Below are positions 56,705-64,000 of a stretch of 64,000 bases of DNA, piece after piece. Made by a program: the position numbers and the translations under genes. The stretch lies in contig NZ_KB904539.1 of the NCBI RefSeq assembly GCF_000380085.1, positions 124,001-188,000 on the forward strand, in the 5' to 3' direction. Origin of the DNA: Streptococcus merionis DSM 19192 (GTDB lineage Bacteria > Bacillota > Bacilli > Lactobacillales > Streptococcaceae). Position 1 is the stretch's first letter; every line of letters starts with the position of its first letter. The notes beneath the pieces are model-generated. The model was not told where the DNA came from. It saw nothing but the letters and a program-made list of their open reading frames with translations, and did no database searches.

Positions 56705-58312
56705 ATGAACAATTTCATTATTGCTGTAGTCTTTGCGCTCATAGGTTTAGCAATCGGTGGCTTACTGATTTCTTTGAAGATGAAAGCTTTAAAGGAGGCA
56801 GCTGAGTTAGCACTTCTAAACGCTGAACAAGATGCAACTAATCGTCGCTCTCAAGCAGAAAGACAGGCAGAGGAACTTGTCCGAGCAGCTGAGCGTGATG
56901 TATTGACCCTCAAAAAAGAGGCGCAGCTTGAAGCTAAGGAAGATGCGAGAAAATATCGAGAAGATATCGAAAACGAATTTAAGTCTGAAAGACACGAGTT
57001 AAAACAAGCAGAAAATCGTTTAGCAGAACGTTCTGTAAGTCTTGATCGTAAAGATGATAATTTAACAACAAAAGAGAAGACACTCGAGAAAAAAGAGCAG
57101 AGTCTCGCAGATAAAACTAAACATATTGATGAGCGTGAAGCAAAACTAACGGAGCTGGAAGCCCAAAAGGCTGCAGAGTTAGAAAGAGTCGCTCAATTGA
57201 GCCAAGAAGAGGCGCGAGATCTAATCCTCACAGACACCCGCCAAGGCTTGGATCATGAAATTGCAGGTTATATTAAAGCTGCAGAGGCAGAAGCCAAGGA
57301 GAAGGCTGATAAGGTTGCTAAGGATCTCTTGGTTCAGGCCATGCAGCGTATTTCTGGAGAATATGTCACAGAACAAACGGTGACCACTCTCCATCTACCT
57401 GATGAAAATATGAAGGGACGGATCATTGGTCGTGAAGGTCGCAACATTCGTACCTTTGAGAGTTTGACTGGGATTGATGTCATCATTGATGATACGCCAG
57501 AAACAGTCATCCTATCTGGTTTTGATCCTATTCGCCGCGAAATTGCCCGCATGACCATGGAGACCCTTCTCCAAGATGGGCGTATCCATCCAGCTCGCAT
57601 TGAAGAATTGGTTGGGAAAAAACGTCTTGAGATGGATCAGCGTATTCGTGAATACGGTGAAGAAGCAGCCTATGAAATTGGCGCACCAAACCTGCATCCA
57701 GACCTGATTAAGATTATGGGTCGCCTGCATTTCCGTACATCATACGGGCAAAATGTTCTTCGTCACTCTATTGAAGTAGGTAAGCTGGCAGGTGTTATTG
57801 CAGGTGAGCTCGGTGAGAATGTAGCCCTTGCTCGTCGTGCTGGCTTCCTTCATGACATTGGTAAAGCCCTTGACCGCGAGGTTGAAGGTAGTCATGTTGA
57901 GATCGGTATGGAATTGGCTCGTAAGTTTAAGGAACATCCAGTGGTTGTCAACACGATTGCCAGCCACCATGGTGATGTGGAAGCTGAATCTGTCATCGCA
58001 GTCGTTGTTGCAGCAGCAGATGCACTCAGTGCAGCTCGTCCAGGTGCCCGTAGTGAGTCAATGGAAAACTATATCAAGCGTCTCCAAGACTTGGAAGAAA
58101 TTGCAACAAGTTTTGAGGGTATTCATCAAGCCTATGCGCTTCAGGCAGGCCGTGAGATTCGGATCATGGTTAAGCCTAATATTGTCAAAGATGATAAAAT
58201 GACAATTTTAGCACATGACATTCGTCAAAAAATTGAGAAAAACTTGGACTATCCAGGAAATATCAAGGTTACTGTGGTGCGTGAGACACGCGCTGTGGAT
58301 TATGCCAAGTAA
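56705..58312 (+). CDS. rny: Ribonuclease Y (535 aa)
   Basis: The membrane-bound endoribonuclease that initiates mRNA decay in Firmicutes. In order: N-terminal membrane helix (about residues 4-24), a long charged coiled coil (about 28-200), a KH domain with [19 protein letters not shown], and an HD domain with [10 protein letters not shown] and [10 protein letters not shown] supplying metal ligands. Full length. AAAGAGG site. Followed by its own terminator. Confidence 0.98.
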   Translation: MNNFIIAVVFALIGLAIGGLLISLKMKALKEAAELALLNAEQDATNRRSQAERQAEELVRAAERDVLTLKKEAQLEAKEDARKYREDIENEFKSERHELKQAENRLAERSVSLDRKDDNLTTKEKTLEKKEQSLADKTKHIDEREAKLTELEAQKAAELERVAQLSQEEARDLILTDTRQGLDHEIAGYIKAAEAEAKEKADKVAKDLLVQAMQRISGEYVTEQTVTTLHLPDENMKGRIIGREGRNIRTFESLTGIDVIIDDTPETVILSGFDPIRREIARMTMETLLQDGRIHPARIEELVGKKRLEMDQRIREYGEEAAYEIGAPNLHPDLIKIMGRLHFRTSYGQNVLRHSIEVGKLAGVIAGELGENVALARRAGFLHDIGKALDREVEGSHVEIGMELARKFKEHPVVVNTIASHHGDVEAESVIAVVVAAADALSAARPGARSESMENYIKRLQDLEEIATSFEGIHQAYALQAGREIRIMVKPNIVKDDKMTILAHDIRQKIEKNLDYPGNIKVTVVRETRAVDYAK

Positions 58313-58340
58313 GCCCTGATAAGTCAGCTAAGTAACAGAA

Positions 58341-58368
58341 AAAGCACTTGATTTCAAGTGTTTTTTTT
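58341..58368 (+). terminator. Terminator of rny
   Basis: AAAGCACTTG-ATTT-CAAGTG followed by eight T. Confidence 0.85.
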
Positions 58369-58373
58369 GTTAA

Positions 58374-59033
<660 letters not shown>

Positions 59034-59070
59034 GAACGATAAGTAAAAGAATAGAAAAGAGATCAAGATT

Positions 59071-59385
59071 ATGATGCTAAAACCGTCAATTGACACCCTT
59101 TTGGATAAGGTGCCGTCAAAGTACTCATTAGTTATTTTAGAAGCCAAACGCGCTCATGAGTTGGAAGCGGGTGCGACACCGACCCAAACCTTCAAATCAG
59201 AAAAGTCTACGCTTCGTGCCTTGGAAGAGATTGAATCTGGTAACGTTGTGATTCATCCAGATCCAGAGGCCAAACGTGAAGCGGTTCGTCGTCGTGCTGA
59301 GCAAGAACGTTTGCGCCGTGAAGAAGAAGAGCGCAAGATTAAAGAACAAATTGCCAAAGAAAAAGAAGATGGTGAAAAAATCTAA
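59071..59385 (+). CDS. rpoZ: RNA polymerase omega subunit (104 aa)
   Basis: Starts [20 protein letters not shown] and ends with a long acidic-basic helix [20 protein letters not shown], typical of streptococcal omega. It binds the beta' subunit and helps assembly. It lies 37 nt after gmk. Normally priA follows closely; here 921 nt of repeats intervene. Confidence 0.97.
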   Translation: MMLKPSIDTLLDKVPSKYSLVILEAKRAHELEAGATPTQTFKSEKSTLRALEEIESGNVVIHPDPEAKREAVRRRAEQERLRREEEERKIKEQIAKEKEDGEKI

Positions 59386-59503
59386 GTTGATAGATTCGTC
59401 AACTAAAACAGAATTATGGGGCTGGACGACTATCATCCAGCCTTATCTCTTTAGCATTTTTGTGGGAGAAGCGATAGAGTAATAAGGCTATGATGATAAG
59501 TCA

Positions 59504-59839
59504 GCTAAATTCGGTCTAAAAAGTTAAATTGAGTTTGGAATGACTAGGCCGTAGGCATCTGGATTTTCTTCGATTTCACCTGTGAAAATCCTAATTAGCA
59601 GCGGTCCATTGGTGCTAAAGCACCTAATGACCTGTGTAGGGGTAAGGCTAAGTTGGCACGGCCAACAAGTCTTACTCCCAACCTTGCGGGGTGAGAGTAA
59701 AATAATCCAGTGGATTATTTTAGCCCGAACCTAGAAATAAAAGAGTGAGGATAGTCGATTTCAATAATATCACGTCTTCTGTCTCACTCCCTGACTTACC
59801 GCCATTTTTCATCGGATTTTGAAACGACCTCATATCTTA
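59504..59839 (+). repeat. GGCC-hairpin element, long form with nested R1
   Basis: Left end AATTCGGTCTAAAAAG, right end AACGACCTCATATCTTA: end pair GGTC/GACC, fully compensated relative to other copies. The interior has the GGATTTTC/GAAAATCC hairpin and an inserted R1 copy on the opposite strand. Confidence 0.75.
59592..59690 (-). repeat. Cruciform repeat R1, copy 3
   Basis: Reverse-strand copy nested inside the element at 59504. The long arm (GTAAGACTTGTTGGC with its complement) is retained; the short arm is GGTGC-TTTAG-GCACC, a compensated variant of GGCGC/GCGCC. Confidence 0.75.
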
Positions 59840-59844
59840 ACGAA

Positions 59845-59951
59845 CTGAACACGCCCTAAAAAGCTAGATAAAATTCAAAAATTTCCTAGAGTCTACAGAC
59901 TCGTCGTCAATTTTTTCATTTTTCCACACTTTTTTACGGGCTCATATCTTA
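59845..59951 (+). repeat. GGCC-hairpin element (array copy 2)
   Basis: Ends CTGAACACGCCC / GGGCTCATATCTTA; central GAGTCTACAGACTC hairpin. Confidence 0.85.
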
Positions 59952-59953
59952 GA

Positions 59954-60062
59954 ATTGAATTCGGCCTAAAATCCTCGATAAAATTCAAAAACTTCCTCAA
60001 GTCCAGAGACTTGTCGTCTGTTTTTTCATTTTTCATCGGATTTTTAAACGGCCTCATATCTT
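59954..60062 (+). repeat. GGCC-hairpin element (array copy 3)
   Basis: Ends TTGAATTCGGCC / GGCCTCATATCTTA; inner helix AAAATCC/GGATTTT instead of AAAAAGC/GCTTTT. Confidence 0.85.
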
Positions 60063-60068
60063 AACGAA

Positions 60069-60178
60069 CTGAACACGCCCTAAAAAGCTAGATAAAATTC
60101 AAAAATTTCCTAGAGTCTACAGACTCGTCGTCAATTTTTTCATTTTTCAACGCTTTTCTTAACGGGCTTTGTATCTTG
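60069..60178 (+). repeat. GGCC-hairpin element (array copy 4)
   Basis: Ends CTGAACACGCCC / GGGCTTTGTATCTT; inner helix AAAAAGC/GCTTTT. Confidence 0.85.
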
Positions 60179-60182
60179 ATAA

Positions 60183-60292
60183 CTGAACACGGGCTAAAAT
60201 GCTCGGTAAAATGCGTGAGTTCCCTTGAGTCTTCGGGCTCATCGGTTACTCCCTTATTTTCCAACGCATTTTTCCACGCCCTTTGTATCTTA
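60183..60292 (+). repeat. GGCC-hairpin element (array copy 5, priA leader)
   Basis: Ends CTGAACACGGGC / GCCCTTTGTATCTTA; inner helix AAAATGC/GCATTTT; apex GAGTC-TTCG-GGCTC with a UUCG-type loop. It stops 3 nt before the priA AAAGGAG site. Confidence 0.85.
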
Positions 60293-60306
60293 ATAAAGGA
60301 GAAAGA

Positions 60307-62700
60307 ATGGTTCGAATTGCAAAACTGATCGTAGATGTGCCTCTGATGCAAACAGATCAGCCCTACTCCTATCGGGTACCAACTGAGTTTGAGGACTTGA
60401 TAGAAGCTGGTATGCGGGTTCATGTGCCTTTTGGCAACGGAAATCGCTTGGTTCAGGGACTTGTCATTGAGGTAGAAACGGGGAATGTGTCAGATCAGGA
60501 TGGCTTGAAAGACATCGTTGAAGTCCTTGATGTTCGCCCCGTCCTCAACAAGGAACAATTAGTTCTGGCAGATCAGATGCGTGAGACCGTTTTTTCTTAT
60601 AAAATTTCCATTTTAAAAGCCATGTTGCCTAATCTGCTCAATTCGTCCTATGACAAGTATTTGCGTGCGACAGAGCTATTGGCAGATGACGAGCGAGACG
60701 CTCTGTTTGGCCAAGAGGATCACATGCGTTTTACAGACTTATCTGTGGAGGCGCAAGTCAAGGTTATGCGCTTGGCTCAAGCTGGGAAAATTCAGGTTGA
60801 GTATATCGCAACAGATAAACAGCACATTAAAACAGAGAGCTGGTATAGGGTTGATAGTCAAGCATTGGAAGGATTTGAAATCAGTAACCGTGCTAAAAAA
60901 CGTCAAGAATTGAAAACTTTTTTGCTAGAAAATCCTGAATCTGGGAAATTGGTGGATCTCCGACAGTCTTTTTCAGGCCCTGTGGTTAAGTTTTTCTTGG
61001 AACATGGTTTGATCCAAGAAGAGTTGCGCGAGGTTAGCCGAAGTCAGGCTTATTTTAAGGCGGTGCCATCAAGTCAGCCATTAAGGTTGAACGCTGAGCA
61101 ATCAACAGCGGTAGCGGCTATAACAGCTAGTATAGGTCAAAAAGCACAAACGTTCCTTCTCCAAGGAATCACGGGTTCCGGAAAGACCGAAGTTTATTTA
61201 CAGGTTATTGACCAAACTTTGAGACAAGGTAAGACAGCTATTATGTTGGTGCCGGAAATTTCCCTGACCCCTCAAGTGACTCAGAGATTTATCAGTCGCT
61301 TTGGAGAGCAGGTGGCTATTTTGCATTCAGGCTTATCAGATGGTGAAAAGTATGATGAGTGGCGTAAAATTGAGGCGGGCAAGGCTAAGGTTGTTGTTGG
61401 CGCACGCTCAGCGATTTTTGCACCCTTAACAAACATTGGCACAATCATCATTGATGAGGAGCACGAGTCTAGTTATAAGCAGGACAGTCATCCGCGCTAC
61501 CATGCCAGAGATGTTGCATTGCTTCGGGCGGATTATAATAAGGCCAGTTTAGTTCTAGGCTCGGCTACGCCAAGTCTAGAAACCAGAGCAAGGGCCAGCA
61601 AAGGCCTTTACCAGAGGTTGGTACTCAGTCAGAGAGCTAATCCTCTGGCACAGGTACCAAGTGTGCAAATTGTAGATTTTAGAGACTATATCGGTGAGAC
61701 TGAGGCTGGCAATTTCACTCCTTATCTGCTGGAAAAAATTGGGGAAAAATTGGCGCGAAAGGAGCAGGTTGTCCTTCTCCTCAATCGTCGGGGCTATTCT
61801 AGCTTTGTTATGTGTCGGGATTGCGGTACGGTTGATGAGTGCCCGAATTGTGATATTTCCCTGACTCTTCACATGGACACGAAACTCATGCATTGCCATT
61901 ATTGTGGGTTTACCAAAGCCATCCCCCAGACTTGTCCCAACTGCCAGAGCCGGTCTATCAGATACTACGGAACAGGAACACAAAAGGCTGTTGATGAATT
62001 GCAGCTTCTTCTGCCAGAAGCACGGATTTTACGGATGGATGTGGACACCACTCGAGGTAAAGGAGCGCATGAAAGGCTGTTAGAGGCATTTGGGAATCAG
62101 GAGGCAGATATCCTTTTGGGAACCCAGATGATTGCTAAAGGGTTAGATTTTCCAAATGTGACCTTAGTTGGCGTATTAAATGCTGATACGGCTCTTAATC
62201 TGCCAGACTTTCGGTCGTCTGAGCGGACTTTTCAACTCCTCACTCAGGTAGCTGGTCGAGCTGGTCGAGCTGATAAGGCAGGAGAAGTCATCATACAAAC
62301 CTATAACCCTGAACATTATGCTATTCGCTACGCCAAAGATCAAGACTACGAAGGCTTTTACCAGTATGAGATGAAATTACGTCACCAAATGCGTTATCCA
62401 CCATATGTTTACACGGTTGGAATTAGCCTTTCGCACAAGGATGAGACTTTTGTGGTCAAGCAGGCTTATCGGGTCATGACTCTTCTGCGCGAGCATCTGT
62501 CTGACCAGATAGTCATTTTGGGACCAACTCCCAAACCCATTGCCCGAACGCATAACCTTTTCCATTATCAGATTTTGATTAAATATCGATTTGAAGAGCA
62601 CCTGAGTCAGGTTTTGGATAACATTTTGGATCTGACTCAAGAGCGGGAAAATAAAGATCTCAAACTTTCGATAGACCATGAACCGCAAAATGTCATGTAA
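60307..62700 (+). CDS. priA: Primosomal replication protein N' / helicase PriA (797 aa)
   Basis: The helicase that reloads replication at stalled forks. An N-terminal 3'-DNA-binding domain is followed by the helicase with Walker A GITGSGKTEVYLQ and DEEH box IIIDEEHESSYKQD. The zinc region has four CxxC-type pairs (CRDCGTVDECPNC, CHYCG, CPNC). The C-terminal helicase motif QVAGRAGRADKAG is intact. The start at 60307 follows AAAGGAG; an upstream TTG in the repeat is not used. About 920 nt of repeats separate it from rpoZ. Confidence 0.96.
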   Translation: MVRIAKLIVDVPLMQTDQPYSYRVPTEFEDLIEAGMRVHVPFGNGNRLVQGLVIEVETGNVSDQDGLKDIVEVLDVRPVLNKEQLVLADQMRETVFSYKISILKAMLPNLLNSSYDKYLRATELLADDERDALFGQEDHMRFTDLSVEAQVKVMRLAQAGKIQVEYIATDKQHIKTESWYRVDSQALEGFEISNRAKKRQELKTFLLENPESGKLVDLRQSFSGPVVKFFLEHGLIQEELREVSRSQAYFKAVPSSQPLRLNAEQSTAVAAITASIGQKAQTFLLQGITGSGKTEVYLQVIDQTLRQGKTAIMLVPEISLTPQVTQRFISRFGEQVAILHSGLSDGEKYDEWRKIEAGKAKVVVGARSAIFAPLTNIGTIIIDEEHESSYKQDSHPRYHARDVALLRADYNKASLVLGSATPSLETRARASKGLYQRLVLSQRANPLAQVPSVQIVDFRDYIGETEAGNFTPYLLEKIGEKLARKEQVVLLLNRRGYSSFVMCRDCGTVDECPNCDISLTLHMDTKLMHCHYCGFTKAIPQTCPNCQSRSIRYYGTGTQKAVDELQLLLPEARILRMDVDTTRGKGAHERLLEAFGNQEADILLGTQMIAKGLDFPNVTLVGVLNADTALNLPDFRSSERTFQLLTQVAGRAGRADKAGEVIIQTYNPEHYAIRYAKDQDYEGFYQYEMKLRHQMRYPPYVYTVGISLSHKDETFVVKQAYRVMTLLREHLSDQIVILGPTPKPIARTHNLFHYQILIKYRFEEHLSQVLDNILDLTQERENKDLKLSIDHEPQNVM

Positions 62701-62705
62701 CACCA

Positions 62706-62743
62706 AAGAACAGGCTAGTTTAAGGAAAACAGCCTGTCTTTTT
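62706..62743 (+). terminator. Terminator of priA
   Basis: AACAGGCT/AGCCTGT stem, then CTTTTT. A TGG-TATAAT extended -10 follows at 62743-62751 and may drive fmt. Confidence 0.7.
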
Positions 62744-62761
62744 GGTATAATAGAAGGGATT

Positions 62762-62865
62762 ATACTCAAAGGAAATCAAAAGCTGCATCAGATAAAGAAA
62801 TGGGAAAGAGGGCGATGCTCCTTTATGATGAGATAGTGATATGGATTTTGATTTTGATAGAGTAT
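62762..62865 (+). repeat. BOX-like repeat, diverged interior
   Basis: Ends ATACTCAAAGGAAATCAAAA and TTTTGATTTTGATAGAGTAT form an imperfect inverted repeat around about 65 bp of unrelated sequence. Confidence 0.55.
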
Positions 62866-62898
62866 TGGTATGACAGAGATTTTGACACTTTGGTGGTA

Positions 62899-63156
62899 AT
62901 ACTCTTCAAAAATCAAATTTAAGCATTGTCACCTATGCGATAACTGTCCAAGAGTTGCGCACTATCAGATACAAAGCCCGTTAAAAACTCAAAGCAAAAA
63001 TAGGAAAGAGACGAAGAAACTGTAGTTTCTAGGAGAAATTATACCTAAAGGTAGCCATATCCGTAAGCGAATAAAGTTCACAACGGCTACGTCTCATTTT
63101 TGCACAGAGTTTAGAGCGTGTTCAATCAGTTTGCTTTTTGATTTTTATTGAGTATA
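62899..63156 (+). repeat. BOX-like repeat interrupted by a GGCC-hairpin element
   Basis: Left end ATACTCTTCAAAAATCAAA and right end TTGATTTTTATTGAGTAT are family ends, but 258 bp apart because another element lies inside. Confidence 0.65.
62967..63129 (-). repeat. GGCC-hairpin element nested in a BOX-like repeat
   Basis: On the minus strand: left end TTGAACACGCTC, right end GGGCTTTGTATCT (end pair GCTC/GGGC, one G:U). Its outer flank GATAGTGCGCAACTCTTGG also follows the copy at 34771, so the mobile unit may be longer than the hairpin. Confidence 0.75.
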
Positions 63157-63188
63157 AAGTTAAAAAATGTGATTAGGAGAAAAGCCAG

Positions 63189-64000
63189 ATGAAAATTATT
63201 TTTATGGGAACACCAGACTTTTCAGCAACGGTGCTTAAGGGAATTCTAGCTGACGGTCATTACGAGGTCGTTGCAGTGGTGACACAGCCTGATCGAGCAG
63301 TTGGCCGCAAGCGAGAAATGCGCATGACACCTGTGAAGGAAGTAGCGCTGGCTCATGATTTGCCGATTTTCCAGCCGGAAAAATTATCTGGTAGCTCAGA
63401 GCTTGAAGCGATTTTAGAGTTGACAGCAGATGGCATTGTAACAGCAGCTTTTGGCCAGTTTTTACCAGAGAAGCTCCTCAAAAATTTTAACTTTGCGGTT
63501 AATGTGCACGCATCACTTTTACCTAAGTACAGAGGTGGAGCGCCGATTCATTACGCTCTAATCAATGGGGAGGAACAGGCAGGTGTAACACTGATGGAGA
63601 TGGTCAAGCAGATGGATGCTGGTGATATGATTGCCAGCAAGGCCATTTCGATTACTGATGCGGATAATGTCGGTACTCTCTTTGAAAAATTAGCTATCGT
63701 GGGTCGCGATCTTCTCCTTGAAAAGCTGCCAGCCTATGCAGCTGGTGAAATTCAGCCCATCCCTCAGGACGAGAGTCAAGTCACTTTTTCACCAAATATC
63801 ACAGCAGAAGAAGAGCGCTTAGATTGGACCAAGACTAATCGTCAACTCTTTAATCAAATCCGAGGGATGAATCCATGGCCAGTTGCCCATGCACTCTTAG
63901 GAGATACTCGGTTTAAGATCTATAAAGCTAGTCCAGTCGATGGAGAAGGTCAGCCTGGTGAGATTATTGCTAAAACCAAGAAGGAGCTAATCATTGCGAC
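63189..64000 (+). CDS. fmt: Methionyl-tRNA formyltransferase, 3'-truncated by window edge
   Basis: Formylates initiator Met-tRNA. It starts [20 protein letters not shown] and has the catalytic/folate region [20 protein letters not shown] and the following [15 protein letters not shown]. The first 270 codons are present with no stop; the C-terminal OB-fold domain is only begun. AGGAGA lies upstream of the ATG. Position after priA is the conserved one; about 490 nt of repeats separate the two genes. Confidence 0.97.
   Translation, partial: MKIIFMGTPDFSATVLKGILADGHYEVVAVVTQPDRAVGRKREMRMTPVKEVALAHDLPIFQPEKLSGSSELEAILELTADGIVTAAFGQFLPEKLLKNFNFAVNVHASLLPKYRGGAPIHYALINGEEQAGVTLMEMVKQMDAGDMIASKAISITDADNVGTLFEKLAIVGRDLLLEKLPAYAAGEIQPIPQDESQVTFSPNITAEEERLDWTKTNRQLFNQIRGMNPWPVAHALLGDTRFKIYKASPVDGEGQPGEIIAKTKKELIIA

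Overview
The window is a chromosomal segment of a Streptococcus (Bacillota). The gene content and order are typical of the genus: gyrB followed by ezrA; codY with a nicotinamidase-like gene and gatCAB; rny; and gmk-rpoZ-priA-fmt. BOX-like interspersed repeats, LPXTG-type surface proteins and a preQ1-II riboswitch ahead of queT agree with this. The species cannot be fixed from the sequence alone. No rRNA or tRNA gene, CRISPR array, prophage or intact insertion sequence was seen.

Layout. 1-6.7 kb: a PhoR/PnpS-type kinase (5' end outside the window), a hydrolase, TraX-like protein, flavodoxin, a DHH phosphodiesterase (NrnA/Pde2), ApbE and ribosomal protein L31B. 6.8-9.6 kb: an apparently acquired two-gene island, with a serine recombinase, two inverted 28-bp sites enclosing a terminator, and an LPXTG surface protein. 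This looks like a DNA-inversion switch. 10.2-20 kb: rodA, a DJ-1 protein, a HAD protein, gyrB, ezrA, a GtrA protein, queT under preQ1-II control, and a U32 peptidase-like tRNA-modification protein. 20-34 kb: mostly small metabolic and regulatory genes, including a CPBP-ArsR-SdpI operon with a nonsense codon in its first gene and a TetR-controlled membrane flavoprotein, then metG and gloA. 34-42 kb: a repeat-rich gap, pckA with a cre-like site, nucleoside salvage genes, and an energy-coupling-factor ATPase plus EcfT without an S component. 42-50 kb: a 965-residue wall-anchored transglutaminase-like protein, telA/xpaC, a universal stress protein, a 56-residue membrane protein and an aminotransferase. 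50-64 kb: codY, a nicotinamidase-like gene, gatCAB, luxS, rny, gmk, rpoZ, a 0.9-kb array of repeats, priA and the start of fmt.

Two observations stand out. First, the recombinase stop codon is followed 4 nt later by a 28-bp near-palindrome. A second copy lies 89 bp downstream with its central dinucleotide reversed, so recombination should invert the DNA between them. That DNA carries an intrinsic terminator whose stem depends on G:U pairs, so inversion should destroy it. This predicts phase-variable read-through, or an invertible promoter, into the surface-protein gene. Second, a dispersed hairpin element of about 100-190 bp occurs at least 13 times. Its stem changes by compensatory substitutions (for example GCCC/GGGC, GGCC/GGCC, GGGC/GCCC and GGTC/GACC end pairs). 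It sits in 5' leaders of several genes and caps a greatly lengthened P4 helix inside the queT preQ1-II riboswitch. I did not recognise this family.

All functional calls are from reading the sequence. No alignment, folding or database search was run.
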